Numbered from the stretch's first letter, positions 8,550-18,847 are shown. The stretch is DNA of 64,000 bases from UBA7330 sp965243485 (GCA_965243485.1 CBDEVP010000001.1:5394001-5458000), one strand, 5' to 3'. Numbers and translations: made by a program. Notes: generated from the sequence alone by a model not told the origin.

Positions 8550-11480
8550 CTATTGGGCTTTCACAATTAATACCGGCCCATGTAATCCAGAAGTCTCCAG
8601 GGGTATTTCGTCAATTGGTCGCCCTCTGTAATCGTGTTTCATTACAATATTTGTAGATGTGTATTGCTTCCTATCCGGGAAAATCTCATCTCCGGCCACC
8701 CGGTTGTACCAGGAATTGATCACTTTGACCTCCAGCTGATTTTCACCTTCCTTCAGGTCTCCGGTAACCTCCACCCTGAACGGACTGGTCCAGAGGATTC
8801 CCTTGTATTGACCATTTATGGTAACCTCGGCAATTCCGACATCCTGCACATCCCCCAGTTGCAAAAAGTATTGTGATCCATCCTCTGGATCGAAATTGAA
8901 TGTGTTGTTATAAGTTGCCTCACCCGAGTAATACTTTATGCCTTCATTTTTATGTTTACTCCAATCCATCAGCTCAGGAAAAGTGATATTTTCGGGGCCG
9001 CCCCAATCAGGATTGAAACTAACCTCCCAGGGTCCTTCAATTTGCAATATGCTGTTGTAATCACTGTAGTTTCGTTGCTCACTTCCCTGAACATCTTTAT
9101 CAATAGCTTCATTGAAAACCACGAAAACAGAACCATATGGATCTAGAGTCAAAGGTATGCTCGTGGTTGTCTCCTGCTGAGTAAAAGCCGTTGCATTTCT
9201 GGTTTCCCCGGTAAGTGCATCCCAAAGCTCAGGTTGCTTTCCTGCTACTCGGAATTTTGCCTTGATCTTTTGCCTGGCTGTTGTCTGGTTAGTGACAAAA
9301 TACACATCCGCATTGTCGATCACATAATGGATATAGCCGAAGTCTGTTTTGCTGTCATTCCCCACCACATCAAAGTCCAGAGCTATTTCTTTCGAGCTCA
9401 GATAATCCCTTGCAGTCATTCCCCAGGAAACAGTACCATTACCATAGTTCTTTGAGCCTTCTTCCGTACTTTCAATTCCCCATATCTTGTCAGATAATTC
9501 ATCAAACTTTTTTTGGTCCTCTTCACCACCTACCAGGCTGACAAGTCTTGTGGGTTTAAACCCGATCACATGTCCACCCTGTTGCAACAACTCATCAACT
9601 TTTTCCAGAGCGGCCATGGATAACACCCTGTGATCCGGTAATACCAGCACCTGGTATGATAGCCCTCCCGGCACTTTGATCTTTCCATCTTCAACTGTGG
9701 TTTTCAAAAGGATGGTCTCGTCAGTTACATCGTAATCAAAACCAGGCATCGTACCTGCCGGATCCCAATGCTTATAAGGAAAAACGTTAGGCACGTGGTC
9801 TCCATAGTAATAAAGCACATCGGCAACAAACTTACCTTCCTGTACAACAGTTTGCGTACGATGCATGTAGTCAATAAATGGCCCTGATTGATCCCACCAG
9901 GTAACCTGTGGATTGACATGTGTCCCCGCAAAATATTCCTGCCCGGGCAAACCCATTTCCGGAGGAGAAGCGGTGAAGGTATGGAAATACATTCTGTTCA
10001 GCCCGGCACAGATCTCATGATCAAAGGATGACTTCTGATCGTGCCATAATTCATCATTCCAGTGTGGTCCGATCGTGGTAAAAGACTCTGCTCCAACAAT
10101 CTTCTGACCATAGATATGTGCTGCCGAAGAGGCCTGCTTCAAAAAGAACCTGTTCTCCGGTCGGGGCCTGTGGGGGGATGGTGACCAGAACTCACTCATG
10201 ACGATGTCACTGAAACCATAATTCTTGATACCATCCAATGGGCCTGCGTGAGGGCCGGCAGACTCCGGCTGAATGCCCATGTTGTGTTGATGGGCATATT
10301 CCTGAAAACGCGCGTAATGATTATAGGCTACCAGATCACCTAATGTTTTCCTGAAATCTGCTAGAAAAGCGTTGGATGCCTCAATATCTTCGATAACATA
10401 GCCTGCGACAATGGGGAGGTAGTCTTTAATGTTATAGCCACGATAACGGGTAAACTCCTCTGCGAACTTATCTGTCCAGTTCATGCCATCACACTCCCAG
10501 CTATCTGTTTCCATGTGGGTAAGTGTGGTTCCCACGTGATCACCGGCAGCCTCGAAGATAGGATCGACAACATCTTTCCAGTAAAAGTCAAATGCCTCTT
10601 TGCTCATATAATCCAGCACATTGCCCTGCCAGTCACCACTTGAGGTTGAAACATGAGCATCTGTACAGGTATAGCCGATACGTAAAACAGACCATTCACC
10701 CTCAGGGACCTGCCATTCCAACTTGCCTTCATCATTCATCTTTGTAGTCAGATCGACAATATCTTCCTTTGTAATGACATAGGTAGTTTCATCCGTATTG
10801 GGATTATTTCTTCCCGGCTTATTGTTCAACAGAAAACGCGTATCCGGAGCTGAACCCCCTAATTCCCGATAGCCAAGTTTTAGGTAAAGGTCCGTGATCA
10901 CTTCTTCGGATTGGTTTTCTTTTTTCAATGGAAAGGCCAGTACAGCAATGTCTTTATAAAACCCCTTAAGACTCATGGGCTGATCGAGGATAATATCACT
11001 AGCTCCTGCAGTCACTTTTGCCTCTGAAAAGGTTATCTGTTTGGCAGCATACTTTGGTGTCACCCTGGGTCCTCCAAGATTCCATCCACTCTGGATATTA
11101 AAACCTATCTCCAGACCCAGTCTTTGAGCCTCATCCAGCGCAAAGACAAAGAGTTCGTTCCATTCCTCCGATCCAAATAAGGGGCCTGCTGGTATGTCTT
11201 TATTCATCCTTTGATTGTGGCCACCAGCGTCAAAAATCATGGCGCCCTGAAAGTTCCTTGACTTCATGGTCTCCAGGTCTTTAGTGATGGTAGCCTTGTT
11301 TACATTACCATTCAGCCACCACCACCAGCAATTCACCCCGTACTCTGAAGGAAGGGTTTTAAAGTTTGTTTTTACCTCCTCATAGGTTATGCTTTGTGAA
11401 TTTGACTTGTTGACAGCACTTTTCTCGCAACCAAAAAATATAAAGAGAAGAAGGGTAAATAGCAGGTATATTTTTGTCAT
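8550..11480 (-). CDS. GH106 alpha-L-rhamnosidase, lipoprotein
   Basis: The frame is open back to 11498, but the upstream initiation codon there is TTG; I place the start at the ATG at 11480. That start gives a clean lipoprotein signal (MTKIYLLFTLLLFIFFGC, Cys18) and a 976-residue enzyme. GH106 signatures are NCWWWWLNGNVNKATITKD, THMETDSWECDGMNWTDKF and VGAESFTT, with a C-terminal beta-sandwich. It shares layout and motifs with the GH106 gene that follows 24 bp later but is clearly divergent, so the pair probably attacks different rhamnosyl linkages. It is separated from the susD gene by 153 bp containing a strong terminator, so it may be expressed by read-through or from its own promoter. Confidence 0.9.
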   Translation of the reverse strand: MTKIYLLFTLLLFIFFGCEKSAVNKSNSQSITYEEVKTNFKTLPSEYGVNCWWWWLNGNVNKATITKDLETMKSRNFQGAMIFDAGGHNQRMNKDIPAGPLFGSEEWNELFVFALDEAQRLGLEIGFNIQSGWNLGGPRVTPKYAAKQITFSEAKVTAGASDIILDQPMSLKGFYKDIAVLAFPLKKENQSEEVITDLYLKLGYRELGGSAPDTRFLLNNKPGRNNPNTDETTYVITKEDIVDLTTKMNDEGKLEWQVPEGEWSVLRIGYTCTDAHVSTSSGDWQGNVLDYMSKEAFDFYWKDVVDPIFEAAGDHVGTTLTHMETDSWECDGMNWTDKFAEEFTRYRGYNIKDYLPIVAGYVIEDIEASNAFLADFRKTLGDLVAYNHYARFQEYAHQHNMGIQPESAGPHAGPLDGIKNYGFSDIVMSEFWSPSPHRPRPENRFFLKQASSAAHIYGQKIVGAESFTTIGPHWNDELWHDQKSSFDHEICAGLNRMYFHTFTASPPEMGLPGQEYFAGTHVNPQVTWWDQSGPFIDYMHRTQTVVQEGKFVADVLYYYGDHVPNVFPYKHWDPAGTMPGFDYDVTDETILLKTTVEDGKIKVPGGLSYQVLVLPDHRVLSMAALEKVDELLQQGGHVIGFKPTRLVSLVGGEEDQKKFDELSDKIWGIESTEEGSKNYGNGTVSWGMTARDYLSSKEIALDFDVVGNDSKTDFGYIHYVIDNADVYFVTNQTTARQKIKAKFRVAGKQPELWDALTGETRNATAFTQQETTTSIPLTLDPYGSVFVVFNEAIDKDVQGSEQRNYSDYNSILQIEGPWEVSFNPDWGGPENITFPELMDWSKHKNEGIKYYSGEATYNNTFNFDPEDGSQYFLQLGDVQDVGIAEVTINGQYKGILWTSPFRVEVTGDLKEGENQLEVKVINSWYNRVAGDEIFPDRKQYTSTNIVMKHDYRGRPIDEIPLETSGLHGPVLIVKAQ

Positions 11481-11566
11481 AATTTTCTGGACTACCAAGT
11501 GGAAATAGCTAAAAGTTAATTAAAAGGTATGAATGGTTGATTAACCTACTCGTAACCTGAATTGAA

Positions 11567-11616
11567 TGAAAAAAATTACCCTGTCCTGTCTGCATTAGCG
11601 ACCGGACAGGGTAATT
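11567..11616 (-). terminator. Intrinsic terminator after the first susC-susD pair
   Basis: A perfect 13-bp inverted repeat (11574-11586 with 11604-11616; arm AATTACCCTGTCC) encloses a 17-nt loop. On the minus strand it is followed by a run of T residues (11575 down to 11569). It starts 18 bp after the susD stop codon. It should end or attenuate transcription between susD and the GH106 genes, a common way to make much more SusC/D than enzyme. Confidence 0.87.
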
Positions 11617-11633
11617 AAAATGAAGCCTGGGAA

Positions 11634-13313
11634 TTATCTATTCCATCCGGGATTTTGCTCCCATACAACATCTTTGTTTCGATCTATTACCCCATTCGGT
11701 ATAGGGAATAGGTTATAATCAAATGTAAGCGTATTTGTGGTCCATTCATGTAAAGGATAGGCCCTGATACGGTCCACCGCTACCGTTCCACCCATTCTCA
11801 GTAGTGTATTCCAACGGCTTTCCTCACCAAAAAGCTCTCTAGCCCGTTCATCCAGGATGTAGTCAATATCAACATCCCCGGCTGTAGCCAGGATATTGCA
11901 TTGAGCCCTGTTCCTGATCAGATTGATATCATCTGCTGCAAGGTCATTATCACCATTTCTGTGATGAGCTTCGGCTCGTAACAGGATTGTTTCAGGTAGC
12001 CTTATGGCATAACGATCCCTGAAAATATTACTCCTGTTTTGACCCTGATCCAGACCCTCAAACATGTTTGTAGTAAATTTTTCAAAGATTGGATAAACTG
12101 AACCAGCTAAACTTTCATTGGCAAAATCTATGGCCGATTGAGGTACTTCCTGTCCCATTAAGGAACCAGGATTATCAGGAGGATAAGAAGGATCATTGTA
12201 GTATATAGTTCTTCGGATATTTGTCTCCGATCCTCTAATATCACCGTCTGAGATAGCGGGATCCCAGATGACCGTTTGAGTTAATGGTGTAGGTGCAAAA
12301 AAGGCTACACCTCTTCCCCCTACATCTTCCGCTACTCCAGTGACTCCTTCAATGACCCGGTACACAGGCATCCAGTACCTGGGATGTTGTAGCCTGGCAT
12401 CCCCATCACCTGCAAGAAAAGCACCAAAGTCATTTTGGTATGTCCAGATGCTTTCAGTATTACCATCTGCATAGTTGATGTTGCCAAGTCTGAAAAGGTC
12501 CCAGTATACATCTTTGCCAGGCTCAGCAGCTCGAGTTCCAAACCTTCCTGTCATCAGCGAATAAATTCCCCCATCAATGACGTCAGAAGCGTAAGAAATG
12601 GCCTGATCATATGCCGTATTGTCGCCTGTTTCTATTCCCAGACTCAGGTAAAACTCAGCTAAAAAGTGTTGTGCCGCACCTCTGACCACTCTTCCGGGTT
12701 GATCAGTAGTTTCAGGGAGGTCTGTTAGGATCGCTTCCAATTCATCTATCGCAAATTGATAAACTGCTTCCCGAGATGCTCTTTCATAATCAAATCTTGG
12801 CTCACTAGCTACTTCAGTCACAATTGCCACACCACCAAAAAGTTGTGCCAATGAACCATATATCTTGGCTCTAAAGAACCTGGCCTGTGCTAAAATGTAA
12901 GCTTTTTGTGCTTCTGAATCAAAAGATACTCCTTCTAGATTAGCAGCAGCAATAGTAGCATTTGCATATGATATGATTTGATAATGTCTGTTGAACAAAC
13001 TTGCTATGTCCCCATTATCAGGATTTATAATACTGTAATCGCTAAAGGTATTACCAGCCCTAAATGCAGGGGCATCCATCACATCTGAACCTTTACCCTG
13101 AATAATCCCATTGAAAACATTGTCCTCAGTTCTAAATTCCCTATCTGCATTGTACAATGTGTATAATGTTTGTTCGACCTGGGTACCAGAACTGAATATG
13201 TTATCAGTGGTGTAAAAGGTTTTCGGATCCTCTTTTAAAAACTCTTCATCATCACATCCTGATAGAATGAATAATGAAATCAATATCAAAATAATATTAT
13301 TTAAGATTTTCAT
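11634..13313 (-). CDS. susD: SusD/RagB-like glycan-binding lipoprotein (first PUL)
   Basis: This 559-residue protein has a lipobox (LFILSGC, Cys20). The N-terminal acidic LKEDPKTFYTTDNIF stretch and helical repeats (ILAQARFFRAKIYGSLAQLFGG near 135-156; LPETILLRAEAHHRNG near 435) are typical of SusD. The SusD domain near the C-terminus has DERARELFGEESRWNTLLR and ends in FPIPNGVIDRNKDVVWEQNPGW. It sits on the outer membrane as the lid of the SusC transporter and binds oligosaccharide. It begins 12 bp after susC. Context suggests a rhamnose-rich ligand. Confidence 0.96.
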   Translation of the reverse strand: MKILNNIILILISLFILSGCDDEEFLKEDPKTFYTTDNIFSSGTQVEQTLYTLYNADREFRTEDNVFNGIIQGKGSDVMDAPAFRAGNTFSDYSIINPDNGDIASLFNRHYQIISYANATIAAANLEGVSFDSEAQKAYILAQARFFRAKIYGSLAQLFGGVAIVTEVASEPRFDYERASREAVYQFAIDELEAILTDLPETTDQPGRVVRGAAQHFLAEFYLSLGIETGDNTAYDQAISYASDVIDGGIYSLMTGRFGTRAAEPGKDVYWDLFRLGNINYADGNTESIWTYQNDFGAFLAGDGDARLQHPRYWMPVYRVIEGVTGVAEDVGGRGVAFFAPTPLTQTVIWDPAISDGDIRGSETNIRRTIYYNDPSYPPDNPGSLMGQEVPQSAIDFANESLAGSVYPIFEKFTTNMFEGLDQGQNRSNIFRDRYAIRLPETILLRAEAHHRNGDNDLAADDINLIRNRAQCNILATAGDVDIDYILDERARELFGEESRWNTLLRMGGTVAVDRIRAYPLHEWTTNTLTFDYNLFPIPNGVIDRNKDVVWEQNPGWNR

Positions 13314-13325
13314 GCTTTCTATCTT

Positions 13326-16300
13326 TTAAAAACTAACATTAAGACCAAGTGAGTATACCGTTGGAACAGGATACGTTCCAGATAATGCGGCAACACCCTC
13401 TTCCGGATCTCCACCGCCTCCCCAGCCAGTGAAAGTGAAGAGGTTGTTTACAGTTCCATAGACTTTCAGATTGGTAACTCCAATATTGCCGAGGGCATTT
13501 GCAGGCAATGTATAAGATAATGTCACATCCTGAATCCTGACAAAAGTCCTGGATTGTAATCCAAGATATCTACCACCGATATAACCTGGCCTTAGGTATT
13601 CAGTACTTGCATTTTCCGGGGTCCACCAGTCATGGTCCAATTCATTGGTATCAAACCTGTTCCTGAACGACGTGACATAAGGATTGGCCTGTTGATAGAA
13701 TCCATTGCCACCAAAGATGCCGGCTATCATCACATAAAGACTAACATTATTGTATGAAACCGTATTTGAAAAACCCAGACGAAAATTTTCTTTATTGAAT
13801 CCGAGAATCTTTCGATCATCAGCCGTGATGATATTGTCTCCATCAAGATCTCTGAACATAGGGTCCCCTGGCTGTCCACCATTATTTGCTAAATATTCGG
13901 TATCAGATTCCTGAACTACTCCAATAAAATCATATCCATAAATAGCTCCCAATGACTCACCAATAAAAAGGTTGTTGGCTATATCATCTTCTTCAACACC
14001 GTCTCCATCAATGTCATCTCCATATAGTGAAGCTACAATATTTCGGTTTCTCCAAAATGTGAGAGTTGAATTCCAGCTCAGGTTATCCCTGGCAATAAGA
14101 TTAGCCTGAAGATTAATCTCCAAGCCATTATTATCAACCTGCCCTAAACTGGAGGTGATACTGGTAAATCCAGTCATGATAGGAATCTGGCGGGAGAAGA
14201 TCTGATCTGTAGTTTTGGAAAAGTAAAAATCTACATCCAGCGTGAGAAAATTATCAAGCCACACGGAAGAAAAACCTCCATTAAATGAGGTAGTTCTTTC
14301 CCAACCAAGGCTTGGATTAGCCAATGCATCTTGTCTGATTCCCCATAGAAGTGTGGCAGGTGCATCCCCAAACTCGTAAGGAATATTACCACTTCGACCA
14401 CTACTTACCGGTGCAAGAGTCGCATAAGGACTTACTCCCTGGTTACCATTGACTCCGTAAGAGAACTTAACTTTTAAGTAGTCAAGCACATCACTACTCC
14501 TAAGGAAGGGTTCTTCAGTAGCTGTCCAGGCCACACCCACAGATGGGAAATTACCCCATTTTTTATCTGCTCCAAATACTGAAGCACCATCCCTGCGATA
14601 CGACGCATTCAGGTGATACTTCTGCTGAAATGTGTAACCAATTCTTGCCAGGTAGCCAATATTTGCTCTTTCAGTAATGTCCTTGGAATTAACCTGTACT
14701 TCAGCAAATGCCAATCCATTTACACCAAGCACAGTATTCCCATTAGATGCGAAATTAGTTCCGTTCCATCTTGTAACCTCTGTGGAGGTAAAATCCCGTG
14801 TTGCAACTAAGGTGGCATCTATGTAATGATCTCCAAATTCCCTATTGTAATTGATGATATTATCAATCACATAATTGTAATTCTTCTGATTGATATTATA
14901 CCCGTTGGCCTGGGTAAGATTATTTTGAAGGGATGAGGCTGAATACCTGTCAAAGAAAGGTTCAACCAGTTGCTCCTGGATGTAATAATTTTCATCTAAA
15001 AATCTGTCCCGGTTGATGAAGTTTGCATAAGTCGCATAATTGATCCTATAGGTTAGTCCTTCTATCCCCGGAATATCAACAAGTGCATATCCTGCGAACC
15101 TGAAAAAATTATCCACATCAATGTCCTCCACTGTTCCGTCGGTGCCCCATAACGGACTCGTAATTGAACTTCCGGTCGGATATCTTTCTAATAGTGTACT
15201 TGTATTCTCACTTACATCATATGGCATATTCGGATATCGATATGGGTAACCGATTGGTGCCATGATTTGAGCAGTGCCTACATTAGCCCCAATACCGGAA
15301 TAATCATTGTTGTTGTATGAACCATCAATTCCGACCTCCAACCAGTCCGTCACATCTACATTCAAACGACTTCTTATGGAAATTCTCTGATAGCTGTCAC
15401 CAACAATTGCACCATCCTGACTGGTGTATCCTCCAGAGAAGAAATAATTGGCCCTGTCAGTTCTTCCCGAGACAGAAACCTGATGATCCTGTATCATACC
15501 ATTCTGGGAAACCAGGTCCAGCCAATCTGTATTTACACGCTGATCATAGAGCACATTTCTTGTCAGATCATCCCATATGATATCATCGGAAGTTGCATAA
15601 TTGTTCTGAACGGCATACTTGTCAAGATATCTAGGTGTTTCCATCAGATCAAACTTATTCTTCCAGGTATTCATACCAAAGGTTGCATTGTACCGGATCG
15701 TTGGCTTATCTGATTTCCCTTCCTTGGTGTTGATCATGATCACGCCATTCGCGGACCGGGAGCCATAGGCAGCCGCTGCTGATGCGTCTTTCAAAACGGA
15801 AATATCTGCAATGTCCCCAGGGTTAATGTCTGCAATGTCCCCAAGGAAGATCACCCCATCCAAAACTATTAACGGATCATTAGAGCCGTTGATCGAATTT
15901 TGTCCACGTACAAGCAGGTTTGGTGTCTCACCCACGTTATTTTGTGTGCCGATGTTAACCCCAGATAGTTTTCCTCTTAAAGCCTGTAGAGCATTGCTGT
16001 TTGGCGATAAGCTGGCGGGAGATTCCTCCAGATCTAATTGTACTACTGATCCGGTAATATCCTTCAACTTGGCAGTACCGTAGCCGACGACAATGATCTC
16101 CTCTAGCTGCTCCGAGTCAGGCTCCATCTGGATATCGATGACTGTGCGTGCACCTACTACTATTTCCTGCGTGGTATAACCCACAAAAGAAATAGAGATG
16201 GTGGCATCATTTGGAACAATCAGGCTGTAATTGCCATCCATATCGGTTGTGGTACCTTCTGTAGTACCCTGTACTACAATTGAGGCCCCGGGTAAAGCTT

Positions 16301-16745
16301 CACCATTTTCGTCGGTGATCTGGCCAGTTATCTGAATTTGATCCGATATAATTTCTTCTACAGGTTCAAGTTGACCTTCTCTTTTGCGAATGAAAATATT
16401 GTCATTCACCCTTCTAAAGGTAAGGTCTGTCTCACCACTTATCTTCATCAGCAATTCACTCAATACCTGATCCCTTGAACTAATCTCTATGTAATAATCA
16501 GAAGTCCTTAATTCCTGATCAAGGTGTGAGAATTTGAAATTAGTAGATTTCTCAATATCTCTCAGCAACCTATTTAGTTTGGTATCACCTAATGAATTCA
16601 GGTTAACCGTAATCTCGCTCAGACTCTTGTTTTGGGCCCGCCCTTCATTGGCGAAGACCATTGCAAATACAGAGAGTTGTATGACAATGCCATAAATGCA
16701 TAATTTTGACATTTTGAGTAACTTTTTACGTAATTTTGCACTCAT
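13326..16745 (-). CDS. susC: SusC-like TonB-dependent transporter with STN signalling domain (first PUL)
   Basis: The 1139-residue protein has an unusually charged n-region before its signal peptide (cleavage near GRAQ, residue 38). An STN domain (residues about 60-120, DIEKSTNFKFSHLDQEL) follows, then a carboxypeptidase-like beta-sandwich (about 137-215, ITGQITDENGEALPGASIVV). The plug (about 225-345, with VLKDASAAAAYGSRSANGVI) and the 22-strand barrel end in LGLNVSF. It imports oligosaccharides through the outer membrane with TonB energy. The STN domain is the part that contacts a FecR-type anti-sigma factor, and the FecR and sigma genes lie directly upstream. Its first codons and 5-prime leader closely resemble those of the second susC at 50051-53368. 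Confidence 0.97.
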   Translation of the reverse strand: MSAKLRKKLLKMSKLCIYGIVIQLSVFAMVFANEGRAQNKSLSEITVNLNSLGDTKLNRLLRDIEKSTNFKFSHLDQELRTSDYYIEISSRDQVLSELLMKISGETDLTFRRVNDNIFIRKREGQLEPVEEIISDQIQITGQITDENGEALPGASIVVQGTTEGTTTDMDGNYSLIVPNDATISISFVGYTTQEIVVGARTVIDIQMEPDSEQLEEIIVVGYGTAKLKDITGSVVQLDLEESPASLSPNSNALQALRGKLSGVNIGTQNNVGETPNLLVRGQNSINGSNDPLIVLDGVIFLGDIADINPGDIADISVLKDASAAAAYGSRSANGVIMINTKEGKSDKPTIRYNATFGMNTWKNKFDLMETPRYLDKYAVQNNYATSDDIIWDDLTRNVLYDQRVNTDWLDLVSQNGMIQDHQVSVSGRTDRANYFFSGGYTSQDGAIVGDSYQRISIRSRLNVDVTDWLEVGIDGSYNNNDYSGIGANVGTAQIMAPIGYPYRYPNMPYDVSENTSTLLERYPTGSSITSPLWGTDGTVEDIDVDNFFRFAGYALVDIPGIEGLTYRINYATYANFINRDRFLDENYYIQEQLVEPFFDRYSASSLQNNLTQANGYNINQKNYNYVIDNIINYNREFGDHYIDATLVATRDFTSTEVTRWNGTNFASNGNTVLGVNGLAFAEVQVNSKDITERANIGYLARIGYTFQQKYHLNASYRRDGASVFGADKKWGNFPSVGVAWTATEEPFLRSSDVLDYLKVKFSYGVNGNQGVSPYATLAPVSSGRSGNIPYEFGDAPATLLWGIRQDALANPSLGWERTTSFNGGFSSVWLDNFLTLDVDFYFSKTTDQIFSRQIPIMTGFTSITSSLGQVDNNGLEINLQANLIARDNLSWNSTLTFWRNRNIVASLYGDDIDGDGVEEDDIANNLFIGESLGAIYGYDFIGVVQESDTEYLANNGGQPGDPMFRDLDGDNIITADDRKILGFNKENFRLGFSNTVSYNNVSLYVMIAGIFGGNGFYQQANPYVTSFRNRFDTNELDHDWWTPENASTEYLRPGYIGGRYLGLQSRTFVRIQDVTLSYTLPANALGNIGVTNLKVYGTVNNLFTFTGWGGGGDPEEGVAALSGTYPVPTVYSLGLNVSF

Positions 16746-16774
16746 AAATTTTGGGTTTTTGGTAAGTAATTATC
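16746..16774 (-). promoter_or_regulatory. Conserved susC leader element, copy 1
   Basis: The 29 bases before the susC start contain GATAATTACTTACCAAAAACC followed by an AAAATTT run. Almost the same string precedes the second susC (53369-53397), whereas the FecR genes and more distant upstream bases are not alike. There is no Shine-Dalgarno. It may be a translation-enhancing A-rich leader or part of a shared promoter/start region; the sequence alone does not decide. Confidence 0.5.
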
Positions 16775-16850
16775 GAAAATCAATTGACCCATTATGCTGA
16801 AACATTTTCCAAGGATGGCACAGGATATGGGTCTTTTTTTGCTTGTTCTT

Positions 16851-17888
16851 TTATTTCATATCCTCTCTTTTTGGGTTCAGATTAACTTGTTGATCACGTA
16901 TTGTATGATCAAACCTGTAGACGAAAGAAAGTCCTTCCAATACCTCTTCAAGAGTCGCATTATAAAATTCTCCTGAATAAGGACCGCGATTCGTAAATCC
17001 TTCTGAAATCTCTATTTCCACTCCGTACCACCGCTCCAACTCAATCACAATGTCATTGAATGACTGGCTGTCAAAATGTAGAATTTTATCCTTCCATCCG
17101 AAGGCATCATTTCTATTCACTACTCCTGTAACCAGCGATCCGTTCACCAGGGAATGTATGGATTCTTCATCCTTTGAGAGAGAAACATTTTCGCCGGATG
17201 AGGAGGTGTAAGAAACACGACCAGTAGCAACTGATACCCTCACCCAATCATCCTCAGGGTAGCACCGTACATTAAAAGAAGTACCCAGCACCTGAACCTG
17301 ATTTCCATTAACACTGACATAAAAGGGTTTCAAAGAATCTCTTTCAACTTCAAAAAAAGCTTCACCATCTAACTCAACCTGCCGTGAATCAATAAATTCA
17401 GAAGGGTATGATATCTCTGATCCGGCATTCAAAGTAACTTTGGACCCATCCGGAAGCATAGTGGTAACGCGACTTCCAGGCGGGGCATTTTTGTGAATAA
17501 TGGTAATGGGAGCCGCTTTCTGAAGGGTAATATCATTGGTTAAATAAAAGTACAAAGCCAAACCAAGCACAAGGGCAATTGAGGCCGCAACTCCAACAAT
17601 CCGGAAGGTAAAAAACCCATGACGAGATTGGGTTTTCCTGGAATTCAGACCATGTGCCAGTATATTTTCAAGCATACGATCATATGATTGATCACTCAGA
17701 GGTTCATCTGAAGATAACCGGGATGAAAGGATCATTCGCCTGGCGATCTGAACATCCCTGCTACAACCAGGGTGATTGGCTATCCATTTTGTCCAGTAAT
17801 GTGTTGATTCATCAGTTGGACTATTTACCCACTGAACAAAATGCACATTGTTTAACAATTCAAATACCCTACTTTGTGTTTTACTCAT
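16851..17888 (-). CDS. FecR-family anti-sigma factor (first PUL)
   Basis: The 345-residue inner-membrane protein has a cytoplasmic N-terminal domain (residues 1-100). A single membrane span (about 104-128, FRIVGVAASIALVLGLALYFYL) is followed by a periplasmic FecR domain with PPGSRVTTMLPDGSKVTLNAGS (about 150-171) and LDGEAFFEVERD. A C-terminal DUF4974/STN-like domain (about 270-340) contains FDSQSFNDIVIELERWYGVEI. In this family the periplasmic part senses the STN domain of SusC and the cytoplasmic part holds or activates the ECF sigma factor. It lies between the sigma gene (173 bp away) and susC (105 bp). Confidence 0.95.
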   Translation of the reverse strand: MSKTQSRVFELLNNVHFVQWVNSPTDESTHYWTKWIANHPGCSRDVQIARRMILSSRLSSDEPLSDQSYDRMLENILAHGLNSRKTQSRHGFFTFRIVGVAASIALVLGLALYFYLTNDITLQKAAPITIIHKNAPPGSRVTTMLPDGSKVTLNAGSEISYPSEFIDSRQVELDGEAFFEVERDSLKPFYVSVNGNQVQVLGTSFNVRCYPEDDWVRVSVATGRVSYTSSSGENVSLSKDEESIHSLVNGSLVTGVVNRNDAFGWKDKILHFDSQSFNDIVIELERWYGVEIEISEGFTNRGPYSGEFYNATLEEVLEGLSFVYRFDHTIRDQQVNLNPKREDMK

Positions 17889-18061
17889 TAATCAGGTTGG
17901 TAGGAGAAGTTTGTATTAATATAGAGGCACGAAGGTTAAATATTAGTACTCTAAAATTTAACATTTACATCTGACAGAATATTTTCAGCCTATTAATAAA
18001 ATAATCGCACCCAAACAATTGAATTATTATGATTCTGATAATTGATATTGAAGCGGTTATG

Positions 18062-18715
18062 CTATGCCATGCACAGACCAAGAAGCAAAAAGTAGAATGA
18101 ATTTATATAAGGCCCCAGGTGATCTTCGAGGTTCTTCAAGGCCCTGTAAGTCAATGTTCTGGCTGTTGAAACCTTTACTTGCTGTATCTCTGCGATTTGA
18201 GCATAACTAAATCCTTCGTAGAAATAAAGAAAAATGATTTCCCTTTGACTGGAAGGCAGCAGGTTGATCTTTTGAAAAATGATGGAGTAATCTTTTTCTT
18301 TTAGATTAGTTGAAATGGGGATTGAAGTTTCAAAGTATGAAAAGTAAAATCCATCCATCTCGAACTGAAACCTCCCCTCCTTCTTAAGGAACCTCAGAAG
18401 TTTTCGCTTTAAGCTTGTAAATAAGTAAGCCTTAATATTACGAACTTCGGAAAGCCGATCTCTCTTGTCTATTAAGTCACAAAATAACTCCTGGATGCAA
18501 TCCTCGACAAATTCATGTCTTTTACTAAACTGTTGTCCATACCTAAACAGAACCTGAACATACTTGCGGTAAATGTAGATAAGACTCTGGTCATCCCCTG
18601 TGATAAAACGTCGCCATACCAACTCCTCATCCGGTTCCTTATCCTGCTGCTTCTTATCAATCTGAAAGACTTTTGAGGATGAAGTTCTATTTGAGTGCTT
18701 TTGGGGTTCCAACAA
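18062..18715 (-). CDS. ECF RNA polymerase sigma factor, SusC/FecR-linked (first PUL)
   Basis: The 217-residue product has sigma region 2 (about residues 32-100, with YIYRKYVQVLFRYGQQF and CIQELFCDLI) and region 4 (about 148-200, LLPSSQREIIFLYFYEGFSYAQIAEI). The C-terminus is a hydrophobic tail (YINSFYFLLLGLCMA). No in-frame ATG exists before about residue 117. The first plausible start is TTG at 18715, and the frame stays open upstream to a TAA near 18777 with no ATG or GTG noticed, so the exact start is uncertain. It should direct transcription of the linked susC operon when freed or activated by FecR. Confidence 0.9.
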   Translation of the reverse strand: MLEPQKHSNRTSSSKVFQIDKKQQDKEPDEELVWRRFITGDDQSLIYIYRKYVQVLFRYGQQFSKRHEFVEDCIQELFCDLIDKRDRLSEVRNIKAYLFTSLKRKLLRFLKKEGRFQFEMDGFYFSYFETSIPISTNLKEKDYSIIFQKINLLPSSQREIIFLYFYEGFSYAQIAEIQQVKVSTARTLTYRALKNLEDHLGPYINSFYFLLLGLCMA

Positions 18716-18847
18716 GAATTGATTTGAAAATAAATATAATAAAATCTTATGTTTATTTTCCTGAATTATCTCATCTTAAGTGATAATTTGGAACAAAATA
18801 ATCACCATTGATGTATTCCCGGAAATATTCAAACCCGCACATTACTT

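Noticed and set aside
18780..18805. Imperfect GTGAT/ATCAC hairpin between the sulfatase and sigma genes
   Set aside because: AT-rich, with a mismatch and no U-run in the direction of transcription; not convincing as a terminator.
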